64,000 nt of DNA from Pseudomonas sediminis (GTDB taxonomy: Bacteria; Pseudomonadota; Gammaproteobacteria; Pseudomonadales; Pseudomonadaceae), in assembly GCF_002741105.1 (NCBI RefSeq), contig NZ_NIQU01000001.1, forward strand, positions 496,001-560,000, read 5' to 3'. This document shows positions 55,002-64,000 of the stretch, one piece after another. The notes under the pieces were generated by a model. It was not told the DNA's origin, ran no database searches, and saw only the letters and a program-made list of their open reading frames with translations. Made by a program: the position numbers and the translations under genes. How positions within the stretch are numbered: position 1 is the first letter of the stretch; every line of letters starts with the position of its first letter.

Positions 55002-56810
55002 ATGATCGCTAGCCTGCGCCCTCTGTCTGCTCTTTTTCTGGCCGGCCTGCTCGCCGCCTGCGCCAGCTCGCCCTCCAACAATCTGGGCCAACTTCCGCGC
55101 ACGCCACAAGCCAGCATCGAGCAGATGCTTCAGCAAGCCGCCGAGAGCAAACCGGAGCAGGCTGCCCTGCTACGCCTGTCGGCAGCTGACCAGAGTTACC
55201 AGCAGAATGACGTGGCGCGCGCCACCCGTATTCTCGAGCAGGTCGACATCGCCAACCTGCAACCCGCTCAACAGATCTTCGCCAGCACCCTCAAGGCCGA
55301 GCTGGCGATGGCCCGCAAGCAACCCAAGAGCGCGCTGAAAGCCCTGCAACACTCCAGCTTCGAACGCTTGGCAGAGCTGCCGGTCGAGCAGCAGATCCGC
55401 ACACAGTTGGTCCGTGCCCGCGCCCTCGAAGCCGACGGTCAGACCCTGGCCGCCGCCCGCGAACGCGTATTCATCGCCCCCCTGCTGAGCGGCCAGGCCG
55501 CCCACGACAACCACGAGAATATCTGGGCTCTGGTCTCCACCCTGCCGGCGCAAACCTCCGCCGGGGCCGACAGTGACCTGGCTGGCTGGCTGGAGCTGGC
55601 CCAAGTGACTAAAAGCAGCGCCACACTGGAGCAGCAGCAAGCAGCCATCGACCAGTGGGTAGCACAGAACCCGCAGCACCCGGCTGCCGAACAACTGCCC
55701 GAGGCCCTCGGCAAACTGCGCGAACTGGCCAGCCAGCCACTGACCCGCATCGCCCTGCTGCTGCCACAGGAAGGCCAACTGGCCAGCGTTGCCCGCGCCC
55801 TGCGTGACGGCTTTCTCGCCGCGCATTACGAAGCCCAGCAAGCTGGACAGAATCCGCCAGACATCAAACTGTACGACAGCTCCCGCATCGGCTCGCTGGA
55901 CGCTTTCTACCAGCAGGCACAAGCCGACGGCGTGCAGCTGGTAGTCGGCCCGCTGGAAAAACCGCTGGTCAAGCAGCTCAGCGACCGCGAACAACTGCCA
56001 ATCACCACCCTTGCCCTGAACTACAGCGATGCAGGCCAGGAAGGCCCGGCACAGCTGTTCCAGTTTGGCCTGGCCGCCGAGGACGAAGCCCGCGAAGTGG
56101 CTCGCCGTGCCTGGAACGACGGCATGCGCCGTGCAGTGGCACTGGTGCCGCGCGGCGACTGGGGTGACCGAGTGCTGGATGCCTTCCGCCAGAGCTGGCA
56201 GGCGCAGGGCGGCACCCTGATCGCCGCCGAGCACGTCGATCAACCGGTCGAGCTGGCCCGCCAGATCGCCGACCTGTTCCAGCTGCGTGAAAGCGAAGCC
56301 CGCGCCCGCCGCCTGCAGAACACCCTGGGCACCAGCCTGGATGCACAGCCGGCGCGCCGCCAGGACATCGATTTCATCTTCCTCGCCGCCACCCCGCAAC
56401 AGGCCCAGCAGATCAAACCGACCCTGGCCTTCCAGTACGCCGGCGACGTGCCGGTCTACGCCACCTCGCACCTGTTCACCGGCGCTCATAGCCAGGCCCA
56501 ATATCAGGACCTGGAAGGCATCCGCTTCTGCGAAACCCCCTGGCTGCTGGATACCCACGCACCACTGCGTCAGGAGGTCAGCAACCAGTGGCCGCAGGCC
56601 GGCGGCAGCCTCGGCCGCCTCTACGCCATGGGTGCCGACGCCTACCGCCTGGCACCACGCCTGGGCCAACTCAAGGCACTGCCGGAGTCGCGTATCGACG
56701 GCCTGTCCGGCAGCCTCAGCCTGAACGCCACCCAGCGCATCGAGCGCCAGCTGCCCTGGGCCGAGTTCCGTGGCGGCCAGGTGCAACGCCTCCCCGACAG
56801 CATCAATTGA
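55002..56810 (+). CDS. lpoA: LpoA, outer-membrane lipoprotein activator of PBP1a
   Basis: Outer-membrane lipoprotein that stimulates the bifunctional peptidoglycan synthase PBP1a in E. coli. The 602-residue protein has a lipoprotein signal with lipobox LLAAC (Cys20). An N-terminal helical TPR-like domain (30-250) is followed by a periplasmic-binding-like C-terminal domain from about 255 (RIALLLPQEGQLASVARALRDG). P. aeruginosa also uses another activator (LpoP) for PBP1b. The ATG at 55002 gives a clean signal peptide. A TACAAT -10-like box is at 54961. The stop overlaps the yraN TTG. Confidence 0.9.
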   Translation: MIASLRPLSALFLAGLLAACASSPSNNLGQLPRTPQASIEQMLQQAAESKPEQAALLRLSAADQSYQQNDVARATRILEQVDIANLQPAQQIFASTLKAELAMARKQPKSALKALQHSSFERLAELPVEQQIRTQLVRARALEADGQTLAAARERVFIAPLLSGQAAHDNHENIWALVSTLPAQTSAGADSDLAGWLELAQVTKSSATLEQQQAAIDQWVAQNPQHPAAEQLPEALGKLRELASQPLTRIALLLPQEGQLASVARALRDGFLAAHYEAQQAGQNPPDIKLYDSSRIGSLDAFYQQAQADGVQLVVGPLEKPLVKQLSDREQLPITTLALNYSDAGQEGPAQLFQFGLAAEDEAREVARRAWNDGMRRAVALVPRGDWGDRVLDAFRQSWQAQGGTLIAAEHVDQPVELARQIADLFQLRESEARARRLQNTLGTSLDAQPARRQDIDFIFLAATPQQAQQIKPTLAFQYAGDVPVYATSHLFTGAHSQAQYQDLEGIRFCETPWLLDTHAPLRQEVSNQWPQAGGSLGRLYAMGADAYRLAPRLGQLKALPESRIDGLSGSLSLNATQRIERQLPWAEFRGGQVQRLPDSIN

Positions 56811-57166
56811 GCGCACACAACGATCTGGGACGAGCCGCCGAACAGGCGGCTCGCCAGCATCTGGAACGTAACGGCCTGCAACTGATCGAACAGAACTGGA
56901 GCTGTCGGCGTGGCGAGCTCGATCTGGTCATGCTCGACGGCGATACAGTAGTATTCGTCGAGGTCCGCGCCCGTCGCCACAGCGCCTGGGGCGGCGCCCT
57001 GGAGAGCATCGATGCGCGCAAGCGTGGCAAGCTGGTCATCGCCGCCGAACTCTTCCTTCAGCAACACTCACGCTGGGCCCGCTACCCCTGCCGCTTCGAT
57101 GTGGTCGCCATCAGCACTGGCGGCGCCACTCGCCTCGACTGGATCAAAAACGCCTTCGATGCTTGA
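56807..57166 (+). CDS. yraN: YraN family protein (UPF0102)
   Basis: Small predicted nuclease-fold protein (Holliday-junction resolvase-like), function unknown. The 119 residues have the GELDLVMLDGDTVVFVEVRAR block typical of the fold, with Glu and Asp candidate metal ligands. The start is TTG at 56807, overlapping the lpoA stop (TTGA). No in-frame ATG is available close by. Conserved between lpoA and diaA in gammaproteobacteria. Confidence 0.88.
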   Translation: MSAHNDLGRAAEQAARQHLERNGLQLIEQNWSCRRGELDLVMLDGDTVVFVEVRARRHSAWGGALESIDARKRGKLVIAAELFLQQHSRWARYPCRFDVVAISTGGATRLDWIKNAFDA

Positions 57167-57188
57167 CGGCCGTACATTCAAGGTTTAA

Positions 57189-58315
<1,127 letters not shown>

Positions 58316-58333
58316 TCCAAACGCAGAAACGAC

Positions 58334-58357
58334 AAGGGCGCCCATGGGCGCCCTTTT
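58334..58357 (+). terminator. dolP terminator
   Basis: AAGGGCGCC CATG GGCGCCCTT followed by TTCATTGTTT, 20 nt after the dolP stop. Confidence 0.85.
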
Positions 58358-58363
58358 CATTGT

Positions 58364-58777
58364 TTACTTGACCACTTTCAGGCTCGGCCGGCCACTGGGA
58401 CGCGGCGGCTCGTCATCAGACGGACCATCATCGTCAGGCCCCGATTCCTCAGGGCTGCCCGCCATCGACGGCTCCATGTCGAAAACCATGCCCTGGCCAT
58501 TCTCTCGCGCATAGATCGCCAGAATCGCCGCCGCCGGAATGTAAAGGCTGTGCGCAACGCCGCCGAAGCGACCTTCGAAACTCACCGCCTGATTGTCCAT
58601 GTGCAGGTGACGCACCGCACTGGGCGATGCATTGAGCACGATCTGGCCGTCGCTGGCGAAGCCCGACGGCACCTGCACCCCCGGATACTCGGCATTGACC
58701 AGAAGATGCGGCGTGCAATCGTTGTCGACGATCCACTCATAGAGGGCGCGAACCAGATAGGGACGACTGGAATTCAT
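58364..58777 (-). CDS. sspB: SspB, ClpXP adaptor / stringent starvation protein B
   Basis: Delivers ssrA-tagged peptides to ClpXP. The 137-residue protein has the substrate-binding fold (RPYLVRALYEWIVDNDCTPHLLV), an acidic flexible tail (EESGPDDDGPSDDEPP), and the C-terminal ClpX-binding peptide RPSLKVVK. The ATG at 58777 fits. 13 nt after sspA, the usual sspA-sspB pair. The operon precedes a convergent dolP. Confidence 0.93.
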   Translation of the reverse strand: MNSSRPYLVRALYEWIVDNDCTPHLLVNAEYPGVQVPSGFASDGQIVLNASPSAVRHLHMDNQAVSFEGRFGGVAHSLYIPAAAILAIYARENGQGMVFDMEPSMAGSPEESGPDDDGPSDDEPPRPSGRPSLKVVK

Positions 58778-58790
58778 GGTTTCCTCCTTC

Positions 58791-59408
58791 TTAGCGCATC
58801 GCGCGCTCGGCAGCGGAAAGACTGGCCTGAAAGGCCTCACGAGCGAACTGACGCTCCATATAGTCGAGCAGCGGCTTAGCCGGACGCGGCAGTTCGATAC
58901 CCAGAACAGGCAGACGCCAGAGAATGGGTAACAGACAGCAATCCACCAGACTCAGCTCTTCACTGAGAAAGAATGCCTTGTCTGCGAATAGCGGCGATAC
59001 ACCGGTCAAGCTTTCGCGCAGCTCCTTGCGCGCCAACTGACACTCGGCCTCCTTGCTGCGCTTGTCGAGAATACGGTCGACCAGCACACACCAGTCACGC
59101 TGGATACGATGCATCAGCAGACGACTGTTGGCGCGAGCAACCGGATAGACCGGCAGCAGTGGTGGATGCGGGTAGCGCTCGTCCAGATACTCCATCACCA
59201 CGGACGATTCGTACAGCGCCAGGTCACGATCAACCAGCGTAGGCACGCTGCCGTAGGGATTGACCTCGGCAAGCTTGGGCGGACAATGGCCCTGCTCGAC
59301 ATCGATGATCTCGACGCTGACACCTTTCTCGGCGAGCACCAGACGCACGCGATGGGAATAGTGGTCGGCGGGGTCGGAGTAGCAGGTCAACCTATTGGTC
59401 ACCGCCAT
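58791..59408 (-). CDS. sspA: SspA, stringent starvation protein A
   Basis: GST-fold RNA polymerase-associated regulator. In E. coli it acts on stationary-phase and phage genes; in other Gram-negative bacteria it aids virulence transcription. The 205 residues begin [22 protein letters not shown], with the GST N-terminal domain and [20 protein letters not shown] in the conserved surface pocket. The start at 59408 has a GAGGAGG upstream. A perfect inverted repeat lies 42-58 nt upstream. petC is upstream on the same strand, separated by a terminator. Confidence 0.93.
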   Translation of the reverse strand: MAVTNRLTCYSDPADHYSHRVRLVLAEKGVSVEIIDVEQGHCPPKLAEVNPYGSVPTLVDRDLALYESSVVMEYLDERYPHPPLLPVYPVARANSRLLMHRIQRDWCVLVDRILDKRSKEAECQLARKELRESLTGVSPLFADKAFFLSEELSLVDCCLLPILWRLPVLGIELPRPAKPLLDYMERQFAREAFQASLSAAERAMR

Positions 59409-59449
59409 GGCGATCCTCCTCGCTTTTTTTGATTTTGTAGAAACACGAA

Positions 59450-59466
59450 AATTGCCAAGGGCAATT
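59450..59466. promoter_or_regulatory. Perfect inverted repeat upstream of sspA
   Basis: AATTGCC AAG GGCAATT, two 7-bp arms with a 3-nt spacer, between the petC terminator and sspA. It overlaps possible promoter elements on the minus strand (TTGCCC with TACAAA). Operator-like by pattern only. Confidence 0.4.
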
Positions 59467-59518
59467 CTTGAAGTTGCAAGTGACACACCGCAAGGTGGCC
59501 ACCCGGAATGACAGGGCA

Positions 59519-59551
59519 CAAAAACCTGCGCGCCCATAAGGGCGCGCAGGT
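59519..59551 (-). terminator. petABC terminator
   Basis: Stem ACCTGCGCGCCC / GGGCGCGCAGGT, loop ATAA. On the minus strand it is followed by TTTTTG, 22 nt after the petC stop. Confidence 0.88.
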
Positions 59552-59573
59552 ATATGCAGAGAACCGCAACGGT

Positions 59574-60353
59574 TTAATGCACGTCCTTCCAGTACTCACG
59601 CTTGAGCAAGTAGGCGAACACGAAGAAGAACGCCAGGTACAACAGCACATAGGTGCCGATACGCTGGGACTTCAGCTTGACCGGGTTGGCCGAATAGGCC
59701 AGGAAGGTCACCAGGTTCTTCACCTTCTCGTCGAACTCGGCCTCGCTCAGCGTGCCGGTGTTCGCCTCGACGGTCAACTGATCACAGGCCTCGTGCGTGA
59801 TCGGTGCACCGGTCAGCGGGTCGAACTGCTTCTTGCCGTCGGTGACGACCTGAACCTGCTTGCAACCGATGACCTGATTGCCTTGCAAGCCAACCAATAC
59901 GTTGGGCATACCGACGTTCGGGAACACCTTGTTGTTAGCGCCCAGCGGACGGCTCGGGTCTGCGTAGAAGGTGCGCAGGTAGGTGTACAGCCAGTCGTTA
60001 CCACGCACACGAGCAACCAGGGTCAGGTCGGGCGGAGCAGCACCGAACCAGGCTTTGGCGTCGTCCGGCTTCATGCCGATCTTCATGTGGTCGCCGATCT
60101 TGGCGTCGTTGAACACCAGGTTGTCCAGCATGATTTCGTGCGGGATGCCGAGGTCATCGGCAACACGCTCGTAACGCTGGTACTGGGCCGAGTGGCAGCC
60201 CATGCAGTAGTTGGCGAAGGTACGCGCGCCGTCCTGCATGGCAGCCTTGTCGGCCAGATCGATGTCGACCTTGTCCAGCGGGTAGTTGCTGGCAGCGCCC
60301 ATGGCCAGAGCCGGCAGCGCAGCGAAAACAAATGCAGCGAAGAGCTTTTTCAT
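59574..60353 (-). CDS. petC: Cytochrome c1 of the bc1 complex
   Basis: Periplasmic haem subunit passing electrons from the Rieske protein to cytochrome c. The 259 residues start with a signal peptide (MKKLFAAFVFAALPALAMGA). The haem site is CMGCH (Cys50, Cys53, His54) and the C-terminal anchor is YVLLYLAFFFVFAYLL. The start at 60353 overlaps the petB stop by one nt. Operon petA-petB-petC is canonical. Confidence 0.96.
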   Translation of the reverse strand: MKKLFAAFVFAALPALAMGAASNYPLDKVDIDLADKAAMQDGARTFANYCMGCHSAQYQRYERVADDLGIPHEIMLDNLVFNDAKIGDHMKIGMKPDDAKAWFGAAPPDLTLVARVRGNDWLYTYLRTFYADPSRPLGANNKVFPNVGMPNVLVGLQGNQVIGCKQVQVVTDGKKQFDPLTGAPITHEACDQLTVEANTGTLSEAEFDEKVKNLVTFLAYSANPVKLKSQRIGTYVLLYLAFFFVFAYLLKREYWKDVH

Positions 60354-61564
60354 CAGCCAGTCACCCTTTCCGGAACCGGTTTGGTCTTCTCCATCCTGGT
60401 GTAGAACGGCATCAGGATGAAGTACGCGAAGTACAGGAAGGTGCACACCTGCGACAGCAGAGTACGACCCGGGGTCGGAGCCAGCACACCCAGTACGCCG
60501 AGGATGACGAAGGAAATGCAGAACACCACCAGCCAGATCTTGCTCAGCCACCCCTTGTAGCGCATGGATTTGACCGGGCTACGGTCGAGCCAGGGCAGCA
60601 CGAACAGCACCGCGATGGCAGCGCCCATGGCAATAACGCCGAGCAGCTTGTCCGGTACCGCACGCAGGATCGCGTAGAACGGGGTGAAGTACCAAACCGG
60701 TGCGATGTGATCAGGTGTCTTGAACGGGTTGGCCGCTTCGAAGTTCGGCTTCTCGAGGAAGTAACCGCCCATTTCCGGGAAGAAGAACACCACGAAGCAG
60801 AACACGAACAGGAACACCACTACGCCGACGATATCTTTCACGGTGTAGTAAGGGTGGAAGGCGATGCCGTCGAGCGGTACACCGTTCTCGTCCTTGAATT
60901 TCTTGATGTCGACACCGTCCGGGTTGTTCGAACCTACTTCGTGCAACGCCAGGATGTGCAGCACGACCAGGCCGAGCAGGACGATCGGCAGCGCGATCAC
61001 GTGCAGGGCGAAGAAGCGGTTCAGGGTGATGCCGGAAATCAGGTAGTCACCACGGATCCACTGAGTCAGGTCATCGCCAATCACCGGAATGGCACCGAAC
61101 AGCGAGATGATCACCTGGGCGCCCCAGTAGGACATCTGGCCCCACGGCAGCAGGTAGCCCATGAAGGCTTCGGCCATCAGCACCAGATAGATCAGCATGC
61201 CGAAGATCCACACCAGCTCACGTGGCTTCTGGTAGGAACCATAGAGCAGGCCACGGAACATGTGCAGGTAGACCACCACGAAGAACGCCGAAGCGCCGGT
61301 GGAGTGCAGGTAGCGCAGGATCCAGCCGTACTCGACGTCACGCATGATGTATTCGACGGAGGCGAAAGCACCCTCAGCCGAAGGCTCGAAGCTCATGGTC
61401 AGCCAGATACCGGTAACGATCTGGTTGACCAGCACCAGCAGTGCCAGCGAGCCAAAGAAGTAGAAGAAGTTGAAGTTCTTCGGTGCGTAGTACTTGGAGA
61501 GATGATCTTCCCACATCTTGGTGGCGGGGAAGCGCGCATCCACCCATTCCATGAATTTGCTCAT
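60353..61564 (-). CDS. petB: Cytochrome b of the bc1 complex
   Basis: Membrane core of complex III, oxidising ubiquinol at the Qo site and reducing quinone at Qi. The 403 residues have eight helices with the bis-haem histidines on helices II and IV, and the Qo-site region PEMGGYFLEKPNF (PEWY-like position; note PEMG). It overlaps petA and petC by one nt each. Standard MSKFMEWVDARFP start. Confidence 0.96.
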   Translation of the reverse strand: MSKFMEWVDARFPATKMWEDHLSKYYAPKNFNFFYFFGSLALLVLVNQIVTGIWLTMSFEPSAEGAFASVEYIMRDVEYGWILRYLHSTGASAFFVVVYLHMFRGLLYGSYQKPRELVWIFGMLIYLVLMAEAFMGYLLPWGQMSYWGAQVIISLFGAIPVIGDDLTQWIRGDYLISGITLNRFFALHVIALPIVLLGLVVLHILALHEVGSNNPDGVDIKKFKDENGVPLDGIAFHPYYTVKDIVGVVVFLFVFCFVVFFFPEMGGYFLEKPNFEAANPFKTPDHIAPVWYFTPFYAILRAVPDKLLGVIAMGAAIAVLFVLPWLDRSPVKSMRYKGWLSKIWLVVFCISFVILGVLGVLAPTPGRTLLSQVCTFLYFAYFILMPFYTRMEKTKPVPERVTG

Positions 61565-62157
61565 CAGGCCTTCTCCTGGTCCACACCGACGACGATGATG
61601 TCATCCGTCTCGTAGCTGTATGGCGGCACCGGCAGGTTCAACGGCGCCGGCTGCGCCTTGTACACGCGACCGGCGAGGTCGTAACGGGAACCATGGCAGG
61701 GGCAGAAATAACCGCCAACCCAATCCGGCCCCATATCGGCCGGTGCCACTTCCGGACGGAAGGACGGCGAGCAGCCCAGGTGGGTGCACAGGCCAACCAG
61801 GACCAGCAGTTCGGGCTTGATCGAACGGGTCTTTTTGTCCACGTACTCCGGCTGCACGGAGGCAGCGGATTCGGGGTCAGCCACGCTACCTTCGATCTTG
61901 GTCAGGTTGGCCAGGATCTCCTCGGTACGGCGCACGATGAATACCGGCTGACCGCGCCACTCAGCAACCATCTGCTGACCCGCCTCGATCTTGCTGACGT
62001 TCACCTTCACCGGTGCACCGGCCGCCTTGGCCCTTGCACTGGGGAACCATGACCCCACGAACGGAGTCGCAGCACCTACCGCCCCTGCAGCACCCACCAC
62101 GGAGGTGGCTGCAACCAGGAAGCGACGCCGGCCTGCATTCACGCCGTCATTGCTCAT
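61564..62157 (-). CDS. petA: Rieske iron-sulfur subunit of the bc1 complex
   Basis: [2Fe-2S] subunit that takes electrons from ubiquinol. The 197 residues begin with a twin-arginine signal (GRRRFLVAATSVVGAAG) that acts as the anchor. Cluster ligands lie in CTHLGC (Cys124, His126) and CPCHGS (Cys152, His155). Cys129 and Cys154 can form the conserved disulfide. First gene of petABC. The leader has a GGCCTG/CAGGCC hairpin (62182-62198). Confidence 0.96.
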   Translation of the reverse strand: MSNDGVNAGRRRFLVAATSVVGAAGAVGAATPFVGSWFPSARAKAAGAPVKVNVSKIEAGQQMVAEWRGQPVFIVRRTEEILANLTKIEGSVADPESAASVQPEYVDKKTRSIKPELLVLVGLCTHLGCSPSFRPEVAPADMGPDWVGGYFCPCHGSRYDLAGRVYKAQPAPLNLPVPPYSYETDDIIVVGVDQEKA

Positions 62158-62355
62158 TCAGTCGTCTCCCATCAGCTTTGTGGCCTGTTGTTCAGGCCTC
62201 TACTAAGTAAAAATCGGGCCGCGCAAAAAATTCGCCAAATGGTAAAGAAAAGCCCCTTTTCTGACAAGGTAATTACCCCCGAAGAGGGCGGCGAAAGCCT
62301 TGGAGGATGCGGCTTACGCGTATGCGGCACGTTGTCGCAGCATTTTGCCATGCCC

Positions 62356-62395
62356 ATAAAAAACGCCCAGCTCCGTAAGGAAACTGGGCGCTTTT
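62356..62395 (-). terminator. rpsI terminator
   Basis: Stem AACGCCCAG / CTGGGCGCTT with a 13-nt loop. On the minus strand it ends in TTTTTTAT, 17 nt after the rpsI stop. Confidence 0.82.
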
Positions 62396-62411
62396 GGAAG
62401 CGTAGTCGCGA

Positions 62412-62804
62412 TTAACGCTTCGAGTACTGCGGACGCTTACGCGCTTTACGCAGACCGACTTTCTTACGCTCGACTTCACGGGCGTCGCGAGTAACGTAAC
62501 CGGCTTTACGCAGCGGGCTGCGCAGGGTTTCGTCGTACTCGATCAGAGCGCGAGTGATGCCGTGACGGATAGCACCAGCTTGACCACTGACACCACCACC
62601 AGCAACGGTGACGAAGATGTCGAACTTCTCGACGGTCTCGGTCAGCTCCAGCGGCTGACGCACGACCATGCGAGCGGTTTCGCGACCGAAGAAGGTGTCC
62701 AGGGTGCGATTGTTGATCGAGATGTTACCAGTACCCGGACGCAGGAAAACGCGCGCGGTTGCAGTCTTGCGACGGCCAGTGCCGTAATTTTGAGTCGCCG
62801 ACAT
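62412..62804 (-). CDS. rpsI: Ribosomal protein S9
   Basis: Small-subunit protein whose C-terminal tail reaches the P site. The 130 residues have [18 protein letters not shown] at the start and the basic tail [12 protein letters not shown], whose last Arg contacts P-site tRNA. It is 14 nt after rplM; the rplM-rpsI pair is universal in bacteria. Confidence 0.98.
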   Translation of the reverse strand: MSATQNYGTGRRKTATARVFLRPGTGNISINNRTLDTFFGRETARMVVRQPLELTETVEKFDIFVTVAGGGVSGQAGAIRHGITRALIEYDETLRSPLRKAGYVTRDAREVERKKVGLRKARKRPQYSKR

Positions 62805-62818
62805 AATGAACTATTCCG

Positions 62819-63247
62819 TTAAATCTTCAGTTCTTGGGGCTGCTGAGCGGTGTGCGGGTGAACAGCACCCTTGTACACCTTCAGCTTACGATACATGTCG
62901 CGACCCAGCGGGTTCTTCGGCAGCATGCCTTTGACCGCAGTCTCGATCACGCGCTCAGGAGCACGAGCGATCAGCTTCTCGAAGTTGATCTCTTTGATGC
63001 CGCCCGGGAAGCCGGAGTGGGAGTAGTACATCTTGTCGCTGGTTTTGGCACCAGTCACACGCACCTGCTCGGCATTGATTACGACGACGTAGTCGCCGGT
63101 ATCAACGTGAGGAGTGTACTCAGGCTTGTGCTTGCCACGCAGACGGCTCGCGATTTCGGTGGCCAGACGACCCAGGGTCTTGCCAGCAGCATCAACGACG
63201 AACCAATCGCGTTTTACTGTTTCCGGTTTAGCAGTAAAAGTTTTCAT
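62819..63247 (-). CDS. rplM: Ribosomal protein L13
   Basis: Early-assembly large-subunit protein. In E. coli L13 represses its own operon. The 142 residues have [30 protein letters not shown], and [19 protein letters not shown]. First gene of rplM-rpsI, with a good promoter 43 nt upstream of the ATG. Confidence 0.98.
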   Translation of the reverse strand: MKTFTAKPETVKRDWFVVDAAGKTLGRLATEIASRLRGKHKPEYTPHVDTGDYVVVINAEQVRVTGAKTSDKMYYSHSGFPGGIKEINFEKLIARAPERVIETAVKGMLPKNPLGRDMYRKLKVYKGAVHPHTAQQPQELKI

Positions 63248-63289
63248 TCTTTATAGCCTCAGGGGCCGCCCAGCAAAAATAGACGGCGG

Positions 63290-63318
63290 ATCTTACTGGA
63301 TAGTGCGTACTTTGACAA
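63290..63318 (-). promoter_or_regulatory. Predicted rplM-rpsI promoter
   Basis: Minus strand TTGTCA (63313-63318), 17 nt, TAAGAT (63290-63295). A perfect inverted repeat CTTTGAC AA GTCAAAG (63310-63325) covers the -35 box. Confidence 0.6.
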
Positions 63319-63494
63319 GTCAAAGGCAGCCGCATACGGAAGCTATCGGGGGCTCGGGTCAGCGCGTCCACAATACGGCAAGATTCTTCGGCAGGCGGCG
63401 CATCACTTCCACCGCAGAAAGAGGTGCCGGATTATCCTGATTGCGAAAAAAATTTCAACCTGCTTGTATGACTCTTTTGCCGAAGGAGCACCTC

Positions 63495-64000
63495 ATGGAA
63501 TACCGCAAGCTAGGCCGAACCGATCTCGATGTCAGCGCACTGTGCCTGGGCACCATGACCTGGGGCGAGCAGAACAGCGAGAGCGAAGGCCATGCCCAGA
63601 TCGAGCGGGCCAAGGCCAGCGGCATCAACTTCATCGACACCGCCGAGATGTATCCGGTACCGCCGCGCGCCGAAACCTACAGCAAGACCGAGCAGATCAT
63701 CGGCAGCTATTTCAAACAGCGTGGCGACCGCGCCGACTGGATTCTGGCCAGCAAGATCGCCGGCCCCGGCAATGGCATCAGCCATATCCGCGACGGCCAG
63801 CTGAAATTCAACCGCCAGCACATCGTCACCGCCCTGGATGCCAGCCTCAAACGCCTGCAGACCGATTGGATCGACCTCTATCAGTTGCACTGGCCGGAGC
63901 GTCCGACCAACTTCTTCGGCCAGCTCGACTACAAGCACAAGGACGCTGAATTCACGCCACTGGAAGAAACCCTGGAAGTGCTCGACGAGCAGGTCAAAGC
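63495..64000 (+). CDS. Aldo/keto reductase (3' truncated by window)
   Basis: NADPH-dependent oxidoreductase of the aldo/keto reductase family, Tas/YghZ-like by its N-terminus (MEYRKLGRTDLDVSALCLGTM). 168 residues are visible and the frame runs off the right edge. The catalytic tetrad is visible: Asp48, Tyr53 (DTAEMYP), Lys87 (LASKIAG) and His132 (QLHWPER). GAAGGAG 8-14 nt upstream supports the ATG. Divergent from rplM; the P. aeruginosa counterpart in this position is PA4434. Substrate unknown. Confidence 0.93.
   Translation, partial: MEYRKLGRTDLDVSALCLGTMTWGEQNSESEGHAQIERAKASGINFIDTAEMYPVPPRAETYSKTEQIIGSYFKQRGDRADWILASKIAGPGNGISHIRDGQLKFNRQHIVTALDASLKRLQTDWIDLYQLHWPERPTNFFGQLDYKHKDAEFTPLEETLEVLDEQVK

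Noticed and set aside
62182..62198. GGCCTG-TTGTT-CAGGCC hairpin in the petA leader as a riboswitch or attenuator
   Set aside because: It is a single short stem without a T-run or alternative pairing. It is recorded only as a small hairpin.

Overview
The window is core chromosome of a Pseudomonas species. Protein sequences and gene order match P. aeruginosa closely, while the short hairpin repeats and the SulP and DUF481 genes point to a relative such as the P. mendocina / P. oleovorans group. The species guess is inference; the genus is well supported. No phage, plasmid, integron, CRISPR array or tRNA was seen.

Layout. 1-3514: end of a type IV pilus minor-pilin locus (pilY1 partial, pilE). 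3650-9447: ispH, fkpB, lspA, ileS and ribF on the minus strand, mostly overlapping. 9527-11538: murJ divergent from rpsT. 11741-16699: a PA4642-like protein, a SulP transporter, hpt, and the upp-uraA pair. 16754-18904: two tandem DUF481 proteins. 18921-22601: an alkyltransferase-like protein, ampG with an internal duplication, mscS and yajQ. 22740-27279: response regulator, panE, sensor kinase and corrinoid adenosyltransferase. 27306-27947: a REP-associated transposase (RAYT) between two REP-pair elements. 27944-30855: Nudix-ThiE fusion, glutathione transferase, argJ. 30996-35423: secA, an M23 peptidase and dciA. 35578-53297: a complete division and cell wall (dcw) cluster on the minus strand, transcribed mraZ-rsmH-ftsL-ftsI-murE-murF-mraY-murD-ftsW-murG-murC-ddlB-ftsQ-ftsA-ftsZ-lpxC, behind a promoter with four MraZ-type repeats. 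53610-53953: RNase P RNA. 54013-58315: rsmI divergent from lpoA-yraN-gmhA/diaA-dolP. 58364-62157: sspB-sspA and the cytochrome bc1 operon petABC. 62412-63247: rplM-rpsI. 63495-64000: start of an aldo/keto reductase.

The genes converge on envelope growth: lipid II synthesis and flipping (mur genes, mraY, murG, murJ), septal synthesis (ftsI, ftsW, ftsL, ftsQ, ftsA, ftsZ), penicillin-binding protein activation (lpoA), muropeptide recycling (ampG), lipid A commitment (lpxC), lipoprotein maturation (lspA) and secretion (secA). Most of the window is ordinary housekeeping DNA. The best candidates for a second look are the RAYT/REP module, the duplicated segment in AmpG, the degenerate response regulator next to panE, the Nudix-ThiE fusion with altered ThiE residues, and perfect inverted repeats next to predicted promoters of lpxC, rplM, sspA and upp.
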